The notes under the pieces: generated by a model | What the model saw: only the letters and a program-made list of their open reading frames with translations | Databases searched by the model: none | Told to the model about the DNA's origin: nothing | Assembly: GCA_948470475.1 (NCBI GenBank) | Contig: OX419336.1 | Span: 32,061,915 to 32,125,914 of the forward strand | Direction of reading: 5' to 3' | From: Galaxea fascicularis | Taxonomy: Eukaryota > Cnidaria > Anthozoa > Scleractinia > Euphylliidae | DNA: 64,000 nucleotides | Shown: positions 46,857-59,400 of the stretch, piece by piece | Layout of the letters: each line of letters opens with the position of its first letter | Numbering within the stretch: the stretch's first letter is position 1 | Program-made: the position numbers and the translations under genes

Positions 46857-49309
46857 CTAGCTTCCAAAATGCCAAACTCAAAGAAGGAATTTTTTGATTA
46901 TCTTCCAAAATCACGTAATGTTGATTCTTTCTTCTTCAATCCAGTGACACAAACTGAAATAGAGTCTGAAATTATGAACATCCCATTAAACAAGGCTCAT
47001 GGACTGTATTCTTTTCCCACTCGCATCCTGCGATCAGCAAGACATATTCTTAGTCACCCTCTATCTGTACTAATCAACAAGTCGGTTGAACATGGAATAT
47101 ATCCTTCTAAATTAAAACTTGCTAAAGTCATCCCAATACACAAAAGTAATGATGAATCTGACCCATCCAACTATAGACCTATATCCCTGCTTTCAGTCTT
47201 CAACCGAATCTTCGAAAAAATGATGTATATTCTCTTGAAAAGTTCAGTATTCTCTATGATTCACAATATGGTTTTCGTGAAAAGCGGTCCACTGAACATG
47301 CTATTTTGGAAATCACCAATCAAATCCAAACTAATATGGACAGAAAGCTGTACACCTGCGGAATATTTATTGATTTACAAAAAGCTTTTGACACAGTCGA
47401 CCACTCAATACTTTTAAAGAAACTTGACCATTATGGTATACGCGGGATTGTGAATGACTGGTTTACTTCCTACCTTACTAGTCGTAAGCAAATAACTGAA
47501 ATTGGCTCCTTTAACGTATCTAAGAAAGCGACAGTATTATCCGGGGTTCCCCAAGGGTCAGTCCTGGGGCCTCTTCTTTTCCTTGTCTACATAAATGATA
47601 TTTGTAACAGCTGTAACAAAATGAAGTTTTATCTATTTGCAGACGATACGAATCTTTTATATGCAGATAAAAACCTAAAATCCCTGGAATCTACGGTTAA
47701 CGATGAGCTTTCTAAGCTTTATGACTGGCAAATAGCAAACAAATTATCTCTAAATATCAAAAAATCTAATTACGTTATTTTTCGACCTAGACAAAAAAAT
47801 GTCAAACACGAAGTTAATTTAAAAATATTCAATCATCATACCAACTCTTACACGTCTCTGGAACGTAAAAGTTATGTTAAATATCTAGGCGTGCTTATTG
47901 ATGAGAACCTCTCCTGGAAACATCATACTTTACATATCGCCTCTAAAATAAGTACATCGGTTGGTATCATTGCTAAGCTAAGACATTTTGTACCACTTAA
48001 TACTTTACAACATATATATAGATCACTGATTCAACCCTATTTATTATATGGTATATCTGCGTGGGGCCGAGCAGATAAAATCTACAGAAACAAAATCCTA
48101 CGTCTTCAGAAACGTGCCCTTCGCCTCATGTTTTTTGGTGATTATAAAACCCACGCAGTACCCTTCTTCATTTCTTCCAGTCTTCTACCTCTAGATCTTC
48201 TTTACTTCAAGTCAGTTGCCATCTTAATGTATGACGTCTCAAATAACACATCTCCACCTCAAATAAGTAATTTATTTAATTACCAATATAATATTCATTC
48301 ACATAACACAAGATCATCAACAAGAGGTAACTTCTTTCTCGAATACTCTAGATTAGACAAGCAAAACATGTCTTTTTCTAGGAATGGTGTTAGAATCTGG
48401 AATAACTTATCTAATGAAATTCGTCAAATGCCTAAAGTGAAATTTAAACGCAGCATTCACAATATGCTCCTTCAGAAACTCTCGGAGGCAAATGAGTATA
48501 TTGATCTACTGGATTTGAATATGCCTTGAAGTCTGAACTCATTACATTTGCATCATCCTTCCACCTTCTCATGTAATCTGCCTACTAATTCTCCTATGAA
48601 TCTCTGTCTCTCTCCCATGTTATACTGGTCAACATGCAATTATTATTATCATTATTTTATTTTCTTCCTTTTTATATCAGTAAACTTTGTTTTCTTGGTT
48701 TCTTAGTTTCATTATCTGATTCCTACTTTGCACTTTGTTCTGTAAGTTTATTTTAATGTATTGTAAGTCTACTTAGTATTGTAATTGTAATTCTACTTAG
48801 TATTAGTATTGCTGTAACTTACTTAGTATTGTAATTCTACTTAGTATCGTAATTCTATGCGTCAAGCCACTGCTCGCCTCGAATAGCTGTAGCTAACTGC
48901 GAGCAGTGGTATATTATATTTTGTATGTTTCAGTTTTATTCTTAATAAACTTGAACTTGAAACTTGAACTTGAACTTGTCAAGCAGGCAACAGCCGATTT
49001 TTGCTTCCTGTAAATAAAATCGCCTGCAGCTCTTATTTTTCGTCATCAAAAGACATGAGAGGGATGTCAAATTTGTTTTGTAATTTCTCCGTGTGTTCTC
49101 CATTCTCAGTTTACTCCAACACTGTGTAACTAAGGAAAGCCCTCAATTATTTTGTATCTCGTGTTGAAGCAAACGTCATGAACTGCTTGGTAAATGCACT
49201 GTTGGTGATTCATTTACAGATCTGGCTAGCTGATTGGTTAGTAGCTAACAATCCTAACAAGCCAAGAGTGCAAGAAGAAGCTTATCTTGTTGAAGAACCA
49301 GAGGACTGA
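41649..49309 (+). CDS. NME5: Nucleoside diphosphate kinase homologue 5 (NME5), five exons
   Basis: Exons 41649-41792, 42021-42226, 44714-44814, 45253-45371 and 49220-49309 join in phase to 219 residues (human about 212). The NDPK domain starts at ERTLALIKPDA (about residue 21). The active-site motif NALHGSD is intact, with His at about 132; KMFFPSLVAYMSSGP and AISYWRQLIGPTN are classic NME5 blocks. A Dpy-30-like helical pair follows (about 158-203, QAAKDYLTRTV...LADWLVANNP). The tail ends VEEPED. NME5 is a component of ciliary radial spokes in animals. MPDGEKP is the first Met in frame before the conserved domain. Introns: 41793-42020 short; 42227-44713 holds a palindrome and a retrotransposon tail; 45372-49219 holds a non-LTR retrotransposon. 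Confidence 0.95.
42356..42479. repeat. Palindromic foldback element in NME5 intron 2
   Basis: GGGAGAGAACAAAGCACGGA...ATGGTGTACACCAT...TCCGTGTTTTGTCCTCTCCC forms an almost complete 124-base palindrome centred on TGGTGTACACCA, with a TCCATGGA block in both arms. Confidence 0.85.
43330..43568 (+). mobile_element. Truncated retroelement 3' tail with ATT repeat
   Basis: AT-rich sequence ending TTGTAAAGCGCTTTTGATC...AAAAGCACTATAGAAA and an ATT run. The tail matches the pattern at 18478 and 63932. Only the 3' end is present. NME5 intron 2. Confidence 0.6.
44534..44624. repeat. Small inverted-repeat element
   Basis: AACCTCATTCCCAGGGCCTC and CTCTTC are mirrored by GAAGAGAGACCTGGGAATGA. It ends about 90 bases before NME5 exon 3. 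Confidence 0.7.
45600..48985 (+). mobile_element. Non-LTR retrotransposon (CR1/Jockey-like), 5'-truncated and broken
   Basis: 45635-46150 encodes the C-terminal part of an apurinic-type endonuclease (GVLYRQHN, ILMGDFNINLL, VSDLTDHF). Reverse transcriptase follows: NYRPISLLS at about 47168, DLQKAFDTVDHS at about 47374, GVPQGSVLGPLLF at about 47543 and FADDTNLL at about 47636; the frame ends at 48529. An AT-rich 143-base insertion (46711-46853) and a frameshift near 47230 break it, so it is dead in its present form. The 3' end has TTGAAC repeats (about 48948-48978). It is inserted in sense orientation in NME5 intron 4. Family naming is by motif only. Confidence 0.85.
46711..46853 (+). mobile_element. 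Short ATT-tailed insertion inside the retrotransposon
   Basis: It separates the coding text FSSIGQ from NLASKMPNSKKEF. It is AT-rich and ends in a run of ATT triplets, like the 3' end of a truncated non-LTR element. It postdates the host element. Exact target duplication unclear. Confidence 0.7.
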
Positions 49310-51665
49310 GGATTTCAACCACGAAAGTTTGTTTTGTGATAATGACTTGTAAAAAGATCTGCTTCAAATGTGGAAACAGAAAATGTTTCGTAAAAGAACT
49401 TTCACTATATCCGTGGGAAATATCGCGTCTTTCTCTTTTGCATATTATTTCCTTTGAAATGTGTCAATTTGGTCACTGAAATAGTTTGTATATTTCATCA
49501 TTGTTTTTATTTTGTCTTTGTGAAGGGAGAGAAATCTTTAATTGTTGTTTTCGTTATGTTCCACTGCCCGTTAAGTTAAATGGGGTACAGTGCGGTGGCA
49601 ACGCTCACTAAACCCGGAGACGGGGGTGTGCTGAATCTCAGTATACCTCTTTTTAATACAGAAAAGTATTAAAATGGACTTTCTGAACTGTTGTTGTGTT
49701 GATGTTCTTTCCCAGTTGCTGTCTAGGTAATATTTACTCTTTTCAGTGACTTTGACAAAATCATTTTTGACGAAATTGTATTGTATAAGAACGCGTCAAA
49801 CACAAGACATCCTGTCTGAGTTTGTGTGCGCTCAGTAAATCGGTGCTCATCGTGTTTTATAAGCCTAAAGGAATGGCAGAGGTGAGGACGAGCTACCTTT
49901 TTCTTTGTATTTTCCTTTTTGATTACAGTTTTTAATCGAAATATCAAAAGAAGAAACCGCCTGCTTCTCCCTAAAATAGTTTAATGTTGCAACTGAGGAC
50001 ATTAAAGGACTATTTGTGGGAAGATCTTCTACTTCTACGTAAATTCTCTTCAACGCGTCCGCATCAAGCAAGCGATAAACAGGAAGAAAAGAAAAATGAA
50101 AAATAAAGATTCAATGAAACAGCTCAAACCGTTGCTAAAAAAAAGTTACAGAACTTTGAGCCCAGGCCCGCGACGGGTGTGTTCGCATAAAATGCGAAAG
50201 CTGTTTGTGACTTCGGCAAGCGCTATTTGAACCTCAAGCAATGACGAAGGGTGGGCTAATTTTCGTATATTTCAGCACTTTCATTCAACAACAACAATTT
50301 ATTAGGTACTTCCAAAAAGTTACATGGCATTACCTGAATTAATAAATTAAATTAATTAATTATTCAATCGAGAAATGGCTCCATTAGGTTGGAGTCCTTG
50401 CTACAGTAAATGTTTGTGCATTTTTGGTGAGTTTTGGATTGTTTTGAAGGTATAAACGTTGGGGAGAGAAGGGTCAAAAATTAAGGAAAATTGGAAAATA
50501 TTGGCTTTGAAGGTGGTTGCAAATTAGAATTTAAAGTGAATAATCTGTAGACAAGGCCAGAGAGCCCGCCAACACAACAAGGTGCCCCTGGGCCCATTGG
50601 CGGACTAACTGATTTATGTGTAATCCCTTTTCTGCCCTTCTTTCTTCCATTCTCAATCCATCCCATTTACCCAAACAATGAAATATTCAACCGTAATGCA
50701 CAGATAACCACGTCTATAAGGTTAACGTCCTCGCTTCATGGCACTTGAGATTTCCAAAAAGTAAGGAGAGAGGAATGGGGAGGAATAAGTTTGAGAAGCC
50801 AGTGTAAACCTGCAAAACTAGCGTCCTTTGATTGATGGAAGAATGACTATAGCTCGACATTACTGTTCTTGTTCATTTGAGAAACTTAGGTCCTTTTTCT
50901 TAATTGCTCTTTTTGGTTCCTTTAAAACTTTCGGCTCCGTGCTTCAAATTAAGTTCGAAGAGAGTAAACACCTTTACCGGTAAGAACGAAACCCAGATAA
51001 ATTTCATTAATCTGGAAAAGTGGATCGAGTGATTTGTTATCCGAACCGGTCTCAGTTATGACACATTGTATACTAGATTTCAATAATTGCCGCATATCAA
51101 AGTTGATTTTCTTTTGTTGAGGGGCTTGAATAAATGAATTTATTGTCTAATGTTAGCGCCGTGCTTAATATCAGACTGATGTTAATTACACTAGGATTTA
51201 TTGGCTATTATTTCATTGTGTAAAATCTAGCCAAAGGCTATAAAAGCGATCAACAAAGGTAATAGGTTTAAACCAACCAATCGTTTCTTCGCGTTTACAA
51301 AACTGTTTGGGATCGTATTGTTTGGGATCGTAACAAGGTCTGTTTCCGGATTTGCTTCTTCCTCGTTTTCTGCGTCTTTAAAGAACTTGACATCCTGTGT
51401 CTAGTTTGTTTGTTGTTCATATGACGAAACACGAAATGTCATGCAACACTTAAGGTATGAGATAAGCAATCAATACCGCACATGTCAATAAAGGTCAGGA
51501 TATGCGTGATCTTGGATACGCTTAGTTTTTACCGAGATACCTACAAAAACAGCTTGAACCAAGGCATAAACAACTGGTCAACGAATGACTACAACCACGA
51601 CCGACCAAAGACGATGTAGAAAGTCAACTCATGGTAGGATTCTGAGGATTTAGCCTGGCATAAAA
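49310..51665. other. Intergenic region 3' of NME5
   Basis: No supported exon, RNA gene or inverted-end element seen. ORFs of 61-74 residues on the minus strand lack recognisable domains. A short ATTAAATTAATTAATTATT block lies near 50345. Confidence 0.45.
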
Positions 51666-52424
51666 ATGTCTCGTGAAACTCCACACGAAAAGTTCCCCTC
51701 TCAGGCACTTCTGGACTTGGCCGCAAATCGACCCTTTCGTACTCAAACTAAGGACGGACATTTACACGTTTGTGTCGACAAGAAACTAACACAGAACGCC
51801 TTTAATAACTTTCTTTTAAGCCATACACCTTACAGATGCTCTTTATTGGGAAAATCAAAAGCAATGGAAACAAAAACGAGACGAGCGAAACGGACGAGTA
51901 AAGTTCACATCTCGGCGGATGATATGTCTTCGACCTACGTAACACTTCCTAAAATACCACTTTCCTCTGAATCATTGATCGGCAAAAATGGACAGCTTCC
52001 TCAGCACAGCGCAAGGCAAGAGGTCTCAGAAGACAGAAAAGATCCGATTAAATTTGTGACCGACGAAGAAGAATCTCCTTGTGATTTTCTTTCGTGTGGA
52101 TCAGTGAAGATTGCGGAACAAATCCGTGCGATGTCTCCTCGTCCTTCGATTCGAGACACAACTAGATCGAGGAGTTTGCCACTTATATTGAGCAGAAGGA
52201 ACTCGTCTTGTTGTTCGAGTTGTGACGCTCCTGGCACTCACAAGTCTATAGATAAGTTTCAAGGCGAAGATAATTATACTTCAAAGAAGAAGGACGGTTT
52301 TCTTTGCCACTTGCGGCATAAGTCATCGAATGATGAATTTACCAGAGTTATGGAGGATGGAGCAAAGGTTACAGTTAACCAACATAGAATCTCTATCGAA
52401 GTGTTCATGCCAAGAACGTCTTAA
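51666..52424 (+). CDS. Hypothetical 252-residue protein, single exon
   Basis: An uninterrupted frame from ATG (51666; context AAAAATGT) to TAA (52422-52424). Polar and Ser/Arg/Lys-rich, no membrane segment or signal peptide. It has a Cys cluster NSSCCSSCDAPG near residue 180 and a C-terminal block KVTVNQHRISIEVFMPRTS that looks like a beta pair. The poly-A signal AATAAA begins inside the stop codon (52423-52428). Family not recognised. Length, codon quality and the poly-A signal favour a real gene. Confidence 0.55.
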   Translation: MSRETPHEKFPSQALLDLAANRPFRTQTKDGHLHVCVDKKLTQNAFNNFLLSHTPYRCSLLGKSKAMETKTRRAKRTSKVHISADDMSSTYVTLPKIPLSSESLIGKNGQLPQHSARQEVSEDRKDPIKFVTDEEESPCDFLSCGSVKIAEQIRAMSPRPSIRDTTRSRSLPLILSRRNSSCCSSCDAPGTHKSIDKFQGEDNYTSKKKDGFLCHLRHKSSNDEFTRVMEDGAKVTVNQHRISIEVFMPRTS

Positions 52425-52428
52425 TAAA
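52423..52428 (+). terminator. Poly-A signal overlapping the stop codon
   Basis: TTAATAAACC: the TAA stop of the 252-residue ORF supplies the first bases of AATAAA. A 3' UTR would be very short. Confidence 0.5.
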
Positions 52429-52816
52429 CCTGAATTTGACAAATGTCTTGAGTTGCAAATCCGGTTAGGAAAAGGGTGAAAAACAAAAAGAACAAAAGAA
52501 TGACAGTCATCGAAGGTCAAGAGCGTGATCGCGTGTAAAACAATTTAATTTTTTAAAGAATGCAAATCCACTGTTATTTTATCATACTAAATTTATGCAT
52601 TCGAATATAAATTTAATTTTGGAATTATTTCATATGATTTTTAGTTTTATTATATGTTGAGTTGTTGCCAGGAGACCTCTTTAATTACAGACCTATCAAA
52701 AGGTCGTTGTTTTCAACATCGGGAACAATAATCACTGCACGGACTTTCAAGTGTTTCGGACACCTTTTCTCGCAAAATATTTGTGAAACATCATATATTT
52801 GACCATTGGGTCAGTA

Positions 52817-53062
52817 ATGCCACGAGGGACCTCAGCTCGACTAACTGAAATTGGCAAACATCGCTTGAAACGTTGGACGGACAACTGTCTTCACAGTTCA
52901 GTCCGAGACTTTACACCGTTCGTGTTAAATTCACTGTCTACAAACAATTTTATGCAAGATTTCACTGAATCTTCTTTACTTAGAATTGCGACGCAGCCAC
53001 AGGGAACCCGAGCACCTCATAGACTCATACGTATTTATAAGCCGAGCTTTTCAGGTTACTGA
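52817..53062 (+). CDS. Hypothetical small protein, 81 residues
   Basis: MPRGTSARLTEIGKHRLKRW... to TGA at 53060-53062, with AATAAA ten bases later (53072-53077). TCAG just before the ATG could be a splice acceptor, so it may be a last exon. Basic N-terminal half; no known domain. It converges on the HEAT-repeat gene, whose last exon ends at 53484. Confidence 0.3.
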   Translation: MPRGTSARLTEIGKHRLKRWTDNCLHSSVRDFTPFVLNSLSTNNFMQDFTESSLLRIATQPQGTRAPHRLIRIYKPSFSGY

Positions 53063-53365
53063 TTCTATTACAATAAAAAAAGAAAGATTTACCTATGTGT
53101 CTACATATTGGAAGGGATCTCCTGTGGATAGTTAATAATTAATAATGGCTAATACTTGCAACATGAGACGTCAATGTATCTGAAGCAAATGAACCTGCGT
53201 CCGATCCCCTCAGAAACGACCAAAAGGCACAGACACATAAATAGTATGTGATAGTATCAGTAACTTATAAAGCTTATAATTAGCTAGAAAGCGTTCGGGA
53301 TCCCTATGACGCAACTAAAAACGAAACAAATGCAATTAGCAGCGAAAGGTGGGAATGTTTTGTAC

Positions 53366-53371
53366 TTTATT
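53366..53371 (-). terminator. Likely poly-A signal of the HEAT-repeat gene
   Basis: TTTATT on the plus strand reads AATAAA on the minus strand, 113 bases after the stop codon of the last exon. Confidence 0.5.
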
Positions 53372-53483
53372 AACAAGTATCATAGCGGTAAAAACCGAAA
53401 TCAACCCATGAAACGCTCTCGACTACTCGCAACGAGGAAGTTACACTTTATATCAAACCAACTTTAAGTAAACATAGTAATCA

Positions 53484-56400
53484 TTAAGGACCTCTGTTTT
53501 CTCCTCCAACTCTTGAAATGGGAGGTAGATGAAACCTGTTGATCTCATCCAACAAGGCATCGCATGTCACGTCACGTGCCTGATCATAAACTGATTTTGA
53601 GCACCTTCCGGAGCTATTTCCAGAGCTCACAGACGTCACAGAGTGCTTATCACAACTGCTCAGCGGAAGTGAAACTTGAATCGGTGTAGCTGTATTAGGA
53701 GGCAGTGGGTGATCGGTGAAACTTCCCGGCAATAAATTGCCTTTCTTATCCAAGAACTCTGTTTTCTGGATGATGTTTCGGTTCTTAATATATTCGCCTA
53801 GAGCTACAAGAGAGTCCTTTTTATTCAGACTGTTTATTGCTCGGAAAAGATTTAGTCGCTTCTCTGCGAACGGTTTTATCTTACGATGGTTCAGGGGAGG
53901 AACACTTTGTGATTTGGGGATTTTTAATTGGCGCTGGTGCCTGTTTCCATGACTGTGTAACATGAAGGGCTCCTTGAGCTCAACAGGTTTACCGGACAGG
54001 TGTGGAAACTGATGCCTTATCTCTGATTGGATGTGTGGACTTTCTTCGTTTAATCGCCAAAGAGGCGTTCCAGCTCTCCACGTGAACTCCATAATTCCAT
54101 AGCGACTTTCTCCTTCAATCTTTGCACCTGAAAACAAATGATATTTAACCAAATATTTTATACCTCGTCTAGCAAGGCTTCGCAAATCACTTCTAGAAAA
54201 CTGGACCACACAAGGCTAGTTATTGACCAACAATACCCTTCACTCTGGGTTTACAATACACTCGGAGATCTGTCCGTCGACATCATCTGTTCAACACAAC
54301 GGGTACTTGCTTCAAGATAAAACTCTTCCAGGAAAACTTGTGAGATACGATGTATAGATTATAACTGCGCAGTCAAACACCCTTGAATATGGCTTCAAGC
54401 AGAATAATAAACTTTTCTTCAGTGTTGTTTTGTCTTAACATTTACCTTTTTTGATAGAAACCATCCTACTTGGTCGAAGTGTTTGGGCAAGAGTGCTGCT
54501 CCGTCGGTCGACGTGTAGTTACTACATCCATGCATTTTGCTGTATTCCTTTTCCGTAGCTGGTTGGTCATGCTACCTTATCAGTCTTTATTTTTCTTATT
54601 ATGGGTTATAAATCAAATCGTTCAAATTAAAAGGTGACGATGATATTTAAACTGGCCAAGTTTGAAGCCCCTGGGGTTTTATGGGTGGGTGTAAAAAGTA
54701 GATTTAATGCAGAATTTCAGGCATTCAATTGTCGAACGAGGAAGAGAGCAAAAAGTCTTAAATATATGGGATTTTTATGAAACCATTGCTCTGGTGAATA
54801 AAGGGTTTAGTTTCTAAAGAGGCTGTGGTGCTGCGTTGGCGGGGGAATGGTACACGAAAAGAAATCAGTGGTTTTATCAACTGCTTTGATAATGTAAATT
54901 GGATCTGTTTACGGTGGCCAATTTACATCATCAACTCAATTGATAAAATCACAGAGTTTTCGTCGCTGTGATGAGATGATAAAGACTCACCTGTGTGAAC
55001 AGAGAGCCTATGTGGGAGTGACGTAACTACCAAGTCCTGCTGGCTTTCCCCAGATGACCGCAGCCTGGAGTCACTCTGGGCCTTTGCTCTGATTATTGTG
55101 GAGTTGAGGAGTCGCTGACCGTGTGTTCCTGGGCCCAAGCAATGTTTAAGAGATGTTTGGACAAAGATTGGCGGAAGGTCTTCGTCCTTTTTCTAAGAAA
55201 ATGACACTTTTTAAATATTTTGAAGACATTATGAAACATTGACAACTAAAACCGTACCGACTCGCTCGAAGCAGTAGTTGTTGTTGTAAAATATATATAT
55301 AAAATTTAAGTCTTAAGTTTTAAGTTGAACCCTCTCTTAACAAGTTGTTTAGAGTGAAAAAGATTTTTCTTTGCGCGATCAAAGCACAGGTGGAAATTCA
55401 ACCCCCCCCCCCCCCAAAAAAAAAAATTATTGGAGGAAAAAGAAGGTAAAAAGTCACCGAGATAGCACGAGAAAAAATGTGAAAGAAGCTTGCATAACGC
55501 CGAGTCCGTAGAACTGATAGAGTTTCTCTTAGCACTTTAATTTCTCTCTTAGTACTTTAATTTACACTTCAGATTTAATTTTCTGTTCCACCACTTGTAC
55601 GTGTTTATAGTGCTACGCGGCACAACATATATATGTACTCTGACTTTGTCTTCGCCGCGATTCACCACCTCAATCGTCCCCGACTTTATATGTCCGACCT
55701 CGTAGCTTAGTCGGCAGAGCAACGGTAGATCTAATCCGGAGGTCGTGGGTTCGATTCCCACCGAAGTATAAGAATTTTTTCTTTGCCTCGAGTGGTTCCC
55801 TGATACCCTTTACTAGGGCTAACGCCCAGTGGGTTTTTCATGGGTTTCTCTTAGCACTTTAATTCACACTTCAGAGTTAATTCTCTGTTCCACCACTTGT
55901 AACTTAATCACCTGCTAACAGTGATGCGTCTCACTTCGAGAGTCAATGAGCAAGACTTCCGGTAAGTGTTGCGCCGGTTATGGATTCAAATCCCGTATAA
56001 TGCGAATCTTTTTTCATGCTTTATTTCGCAGTTGCTGCGTCTAATTCACATTTAACTTAAATGACCTCTTGTTCATGGCGTTCTTCTACTAGCTGTATGA
56101 CTCACCTTTCTTGCGTCAATCTGTAATGAGGTCCTTGGGCCTATATACTGCTCCAAGTCCTGTGATATAACACAGGCAGGCGGATCTTCAACTTCCATTT
56201 GAGGATCCCATATGGCGCATAACTCGAGGATACCCTTCAAGGCCCCACTTAAACTCCTCTCCGTCCTAGTTGTACTGCCCGTCAACGACTCAACTTTCCC
56301 TAAACTTCCTCCGATGCTCAGAAACACCTCATTTCTCATCCCTAATAAAGCATCCTGGTACTTCAAAGGAAGCCGTCCCACGCCGCGTATAACAGCAGAG

Positions 56401-59400
56401 TTTCCCCATGCAATGCTACCCAAAGATTCAGATTGAAAAAGGCCTCGCATATTCATCAAGATCTCCTCTTTACTCTTTGAAGCTTTCCCCGCCAAATCTG
56501 CCAGAAATTCATCAAAGGGAGGTAACCGACAGACTAATTCCATTAAATGTCCCACATTGTAGTACTGCTGGACAGTGTTGTCCTCCTGTTGTACTGTCAC
56601 GGGGATGATACTTTTAGTGCGCTTCATCTTAAGTAGCAGTAACATAAGTTTTTGTTGGTCAAATCCCGTGATGGAGCTTGCCATTTTAAGGATTTGCGTT
56701 AGCGATAAGAGTTCTGAGCTTTGGTCGTCGGACGTGTTCCATGGCTCTTCTCTTCGGGATTGTGGAATCGTTCTTTCCTTGTCGTAAACTGATTTTATTT
56801 AGTACAAAACGAAAATAGGAAATTTACGAGAAGGCTGATAAAAGATTAAATGTGAAGAAAAAACCCGAGTTGTAACTTTTACTACATAATGGAAGACACG
56901 GTTTGTTGGTGTGTTCCTTCTCTGCCTCGCACAATATATTACCTGGAGTGTCATCGATTTCTGCTCTGTCGCTTGAACGTTCCAATCGTTTTGTGGTCCC
57001 CTCTTCACTTGTGATCGTGAAACGGTCTGCAAACAATGAAATAAATAAAGTTACGCAAAATACTGCATTTGTGACATAAGTTGAGACCTTTCAAAGTTAA
57101 AGGTCACTCATGTTATAATTTGCACGCATTCACATACCTGTCGCAGCACTGTTCGGTACCGTTGCTGCTATATAACGAACCGGAGGGAAACGAAAAACGC
57201 AGCCTTCCGCTGGATGAGGTAAACAACAGTATCATAGAGTAGAACTGCTTAAATAATGTAGAAAACTGGATTCAACTTACTCCTTTTACTTATTAATTAT
57301 ATAGCTTGTCAGATGTAATTTGGCAATGCCCAAACAAGTATTAAACTTATTTAAGAAAAGGCAAACTTAAATATTTGAATTATTTTAATTTCTAAAATGT
57401 ACAGAACAGACTGCTGTAATCACAAAAAAGCAATAGATTTCAAGGAAACCTGCGCTCGTAATTCTCTTGCTTTCGATTCAAGTTGTCATTGTCTTGATTG
57501 TGCAAATTCACGATCTCGCAAAATACTTTAATTTCTGCCACAGTTCCTCAAATGACGGTGCAACGAGCACTGCATAACAGCCAAGCTTTCTGGCTCATAT
57601 TCGTCCCCGTCTTTTTTTCTAATTTCCGCGAACAAACGACAACGAATTCCATCGAGCTCATTGCGAGGGATGTCTTCAAACTTTCTTCGTTCGTTACGCT
57701 GCACTTTGAAAACGTTCAGCCAAGTTTTTGTACTCTTGGAGGTATTTTTGGTTTTGGTTTTTGCCTCTCAGATTCGCAGGTCGTCTTCTTGCAGCGTAGA
57801 AAATCTTTCATTTGCGGTGTTATCGCTTAAAAGGTCACGAGAAATTGTGTCCCGCGCTGACATAGTGCTTTAACTCTTTTTGGGTACTTTCCATTACCTA
57901 TTGCATTTTCTTGGATTTGATTGGCTTTATACAAGCTGTCCTATTTTTCTTAAATTGGACAGTTTGCCATTTTCAATAACAAAGTCCTATCTAAAACTAT
58001 CCAAATTAATCCTTTATTGGACAGTTAATTAAACTTGAAGGATAATAGCTATGTTGTCAATATCGGATTAACTACCAGCTGTATAATTATGTAGAAAACT
58101 TGATTCAACTTACTCGCAGAATCTGTCCCAGTTGATCTTCCACTGATGGCGGTTAACTCTAAAAACAAGAAGAGACTTGTCAGCAGTAATGAGATGGCGA
58201 CCAGGTACGTACAAGAATTATTTTTAACATCATAATAGAGTCATAATAGAGATAGTTACTTTAGCAATAATGGAAAGTTGACGTTTTCAAATCACTGCTG
58301 TAGCTACCTAAACTACCTAATTAGAGCTATTCTTTTCTTCACTGCAGCTCTGTACTCTTAGTTTCGTGGAGAGGACTCTCCACATTATGTTATCTTCATT
58401 TGGCTATGAAATCTAGATACCACACATTTCGCAGCAAGTTGGTTCGGTGTTCTTCTTACCTCGCGGCGTTGTATCCTTGTGGTGCTCAGCTTGTAGAATG
58501 GACGCCAAGGTTGAGCCCTGGGCAGCAAAATAACGCTATAAGATCCATGAATGCCCAGTAAGAGTTCTTACATTGCTCTTTCTTCCTAAGTCATGACTTT
58601 CAAGTACTGCCTATGATTCGCTGTTACGTGCATTATACATGTCAGATACCAAAACTGGTTTGGAAATTACTTATACGCTACTACTTCCTAAGAGCAGCTC
58701 CCTTCGCCTGCGAAAAAGGAGTTACGGTTTGCGGTCGGTAAAGCAGACTGTGGTATGTTATAACATGTTTATAACTATTACCTTAATTAAAAGCATAACG
58801 CGGAAATAACTGATCGTGACATACCAACAGGAATCAGTTTGTCTCGGGTAACAGATAATAAACAAGTAACCAGTTTAAAAATTCATTGGTAGCTGATAGA
58901 TTAGGAACTGGCAAACAAACGCAGTCAGAATGCACGGACCTTAAAGTTAAATTAGATATTAAAAATTGACAACTATAAATTAAACCGATTTTACAACACC
59001 CTTTATGGTTACTGCTATGTTTTCCTTATTTCAAACTTCTGATAAACGGAACTTCCATTTATTATAGGTGATAAATTGACAGAGAAAACAAAGTTTGAAA
59101 TTTGGCCTTGAGAGGGGAAATCAGCGAATGCATATCAAACAAATGCTAATAATAAAGAAGCACAGTCAACCACTGGAACAGGGTACAGTCTTCTAAGATT
59201 TTGTTCATTACGAATTACAACTATGAATTCGTAAAAAACAAAGTCTGAAAACACTTGTACGAATACCTCAGCATAGAATAATTATCAACATAAGCTTTAG
59301 CAAACATTGTCCTTAAGACTGCGGTGGTCTTAGAGACGGAATCAGAAATGGTAGTCTAGTCTAGAATTAGCCGTCTCTTCTTCCTGTATTCTTGTTGTTT

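Noticed and set aside
55694..55770. Functional tRNA gene
   Set aside because: Promoter boxes are present but the 5' and 3' ends do not pair; the sequence lies within a repeated block.
57498..57873. Plus-strand ORFs of 110 and 70 residues
   Set aside because: They are antisense to the Crypton/KIAA1958-like fragment, whose minus-strand reading carries the recognisable blocks.
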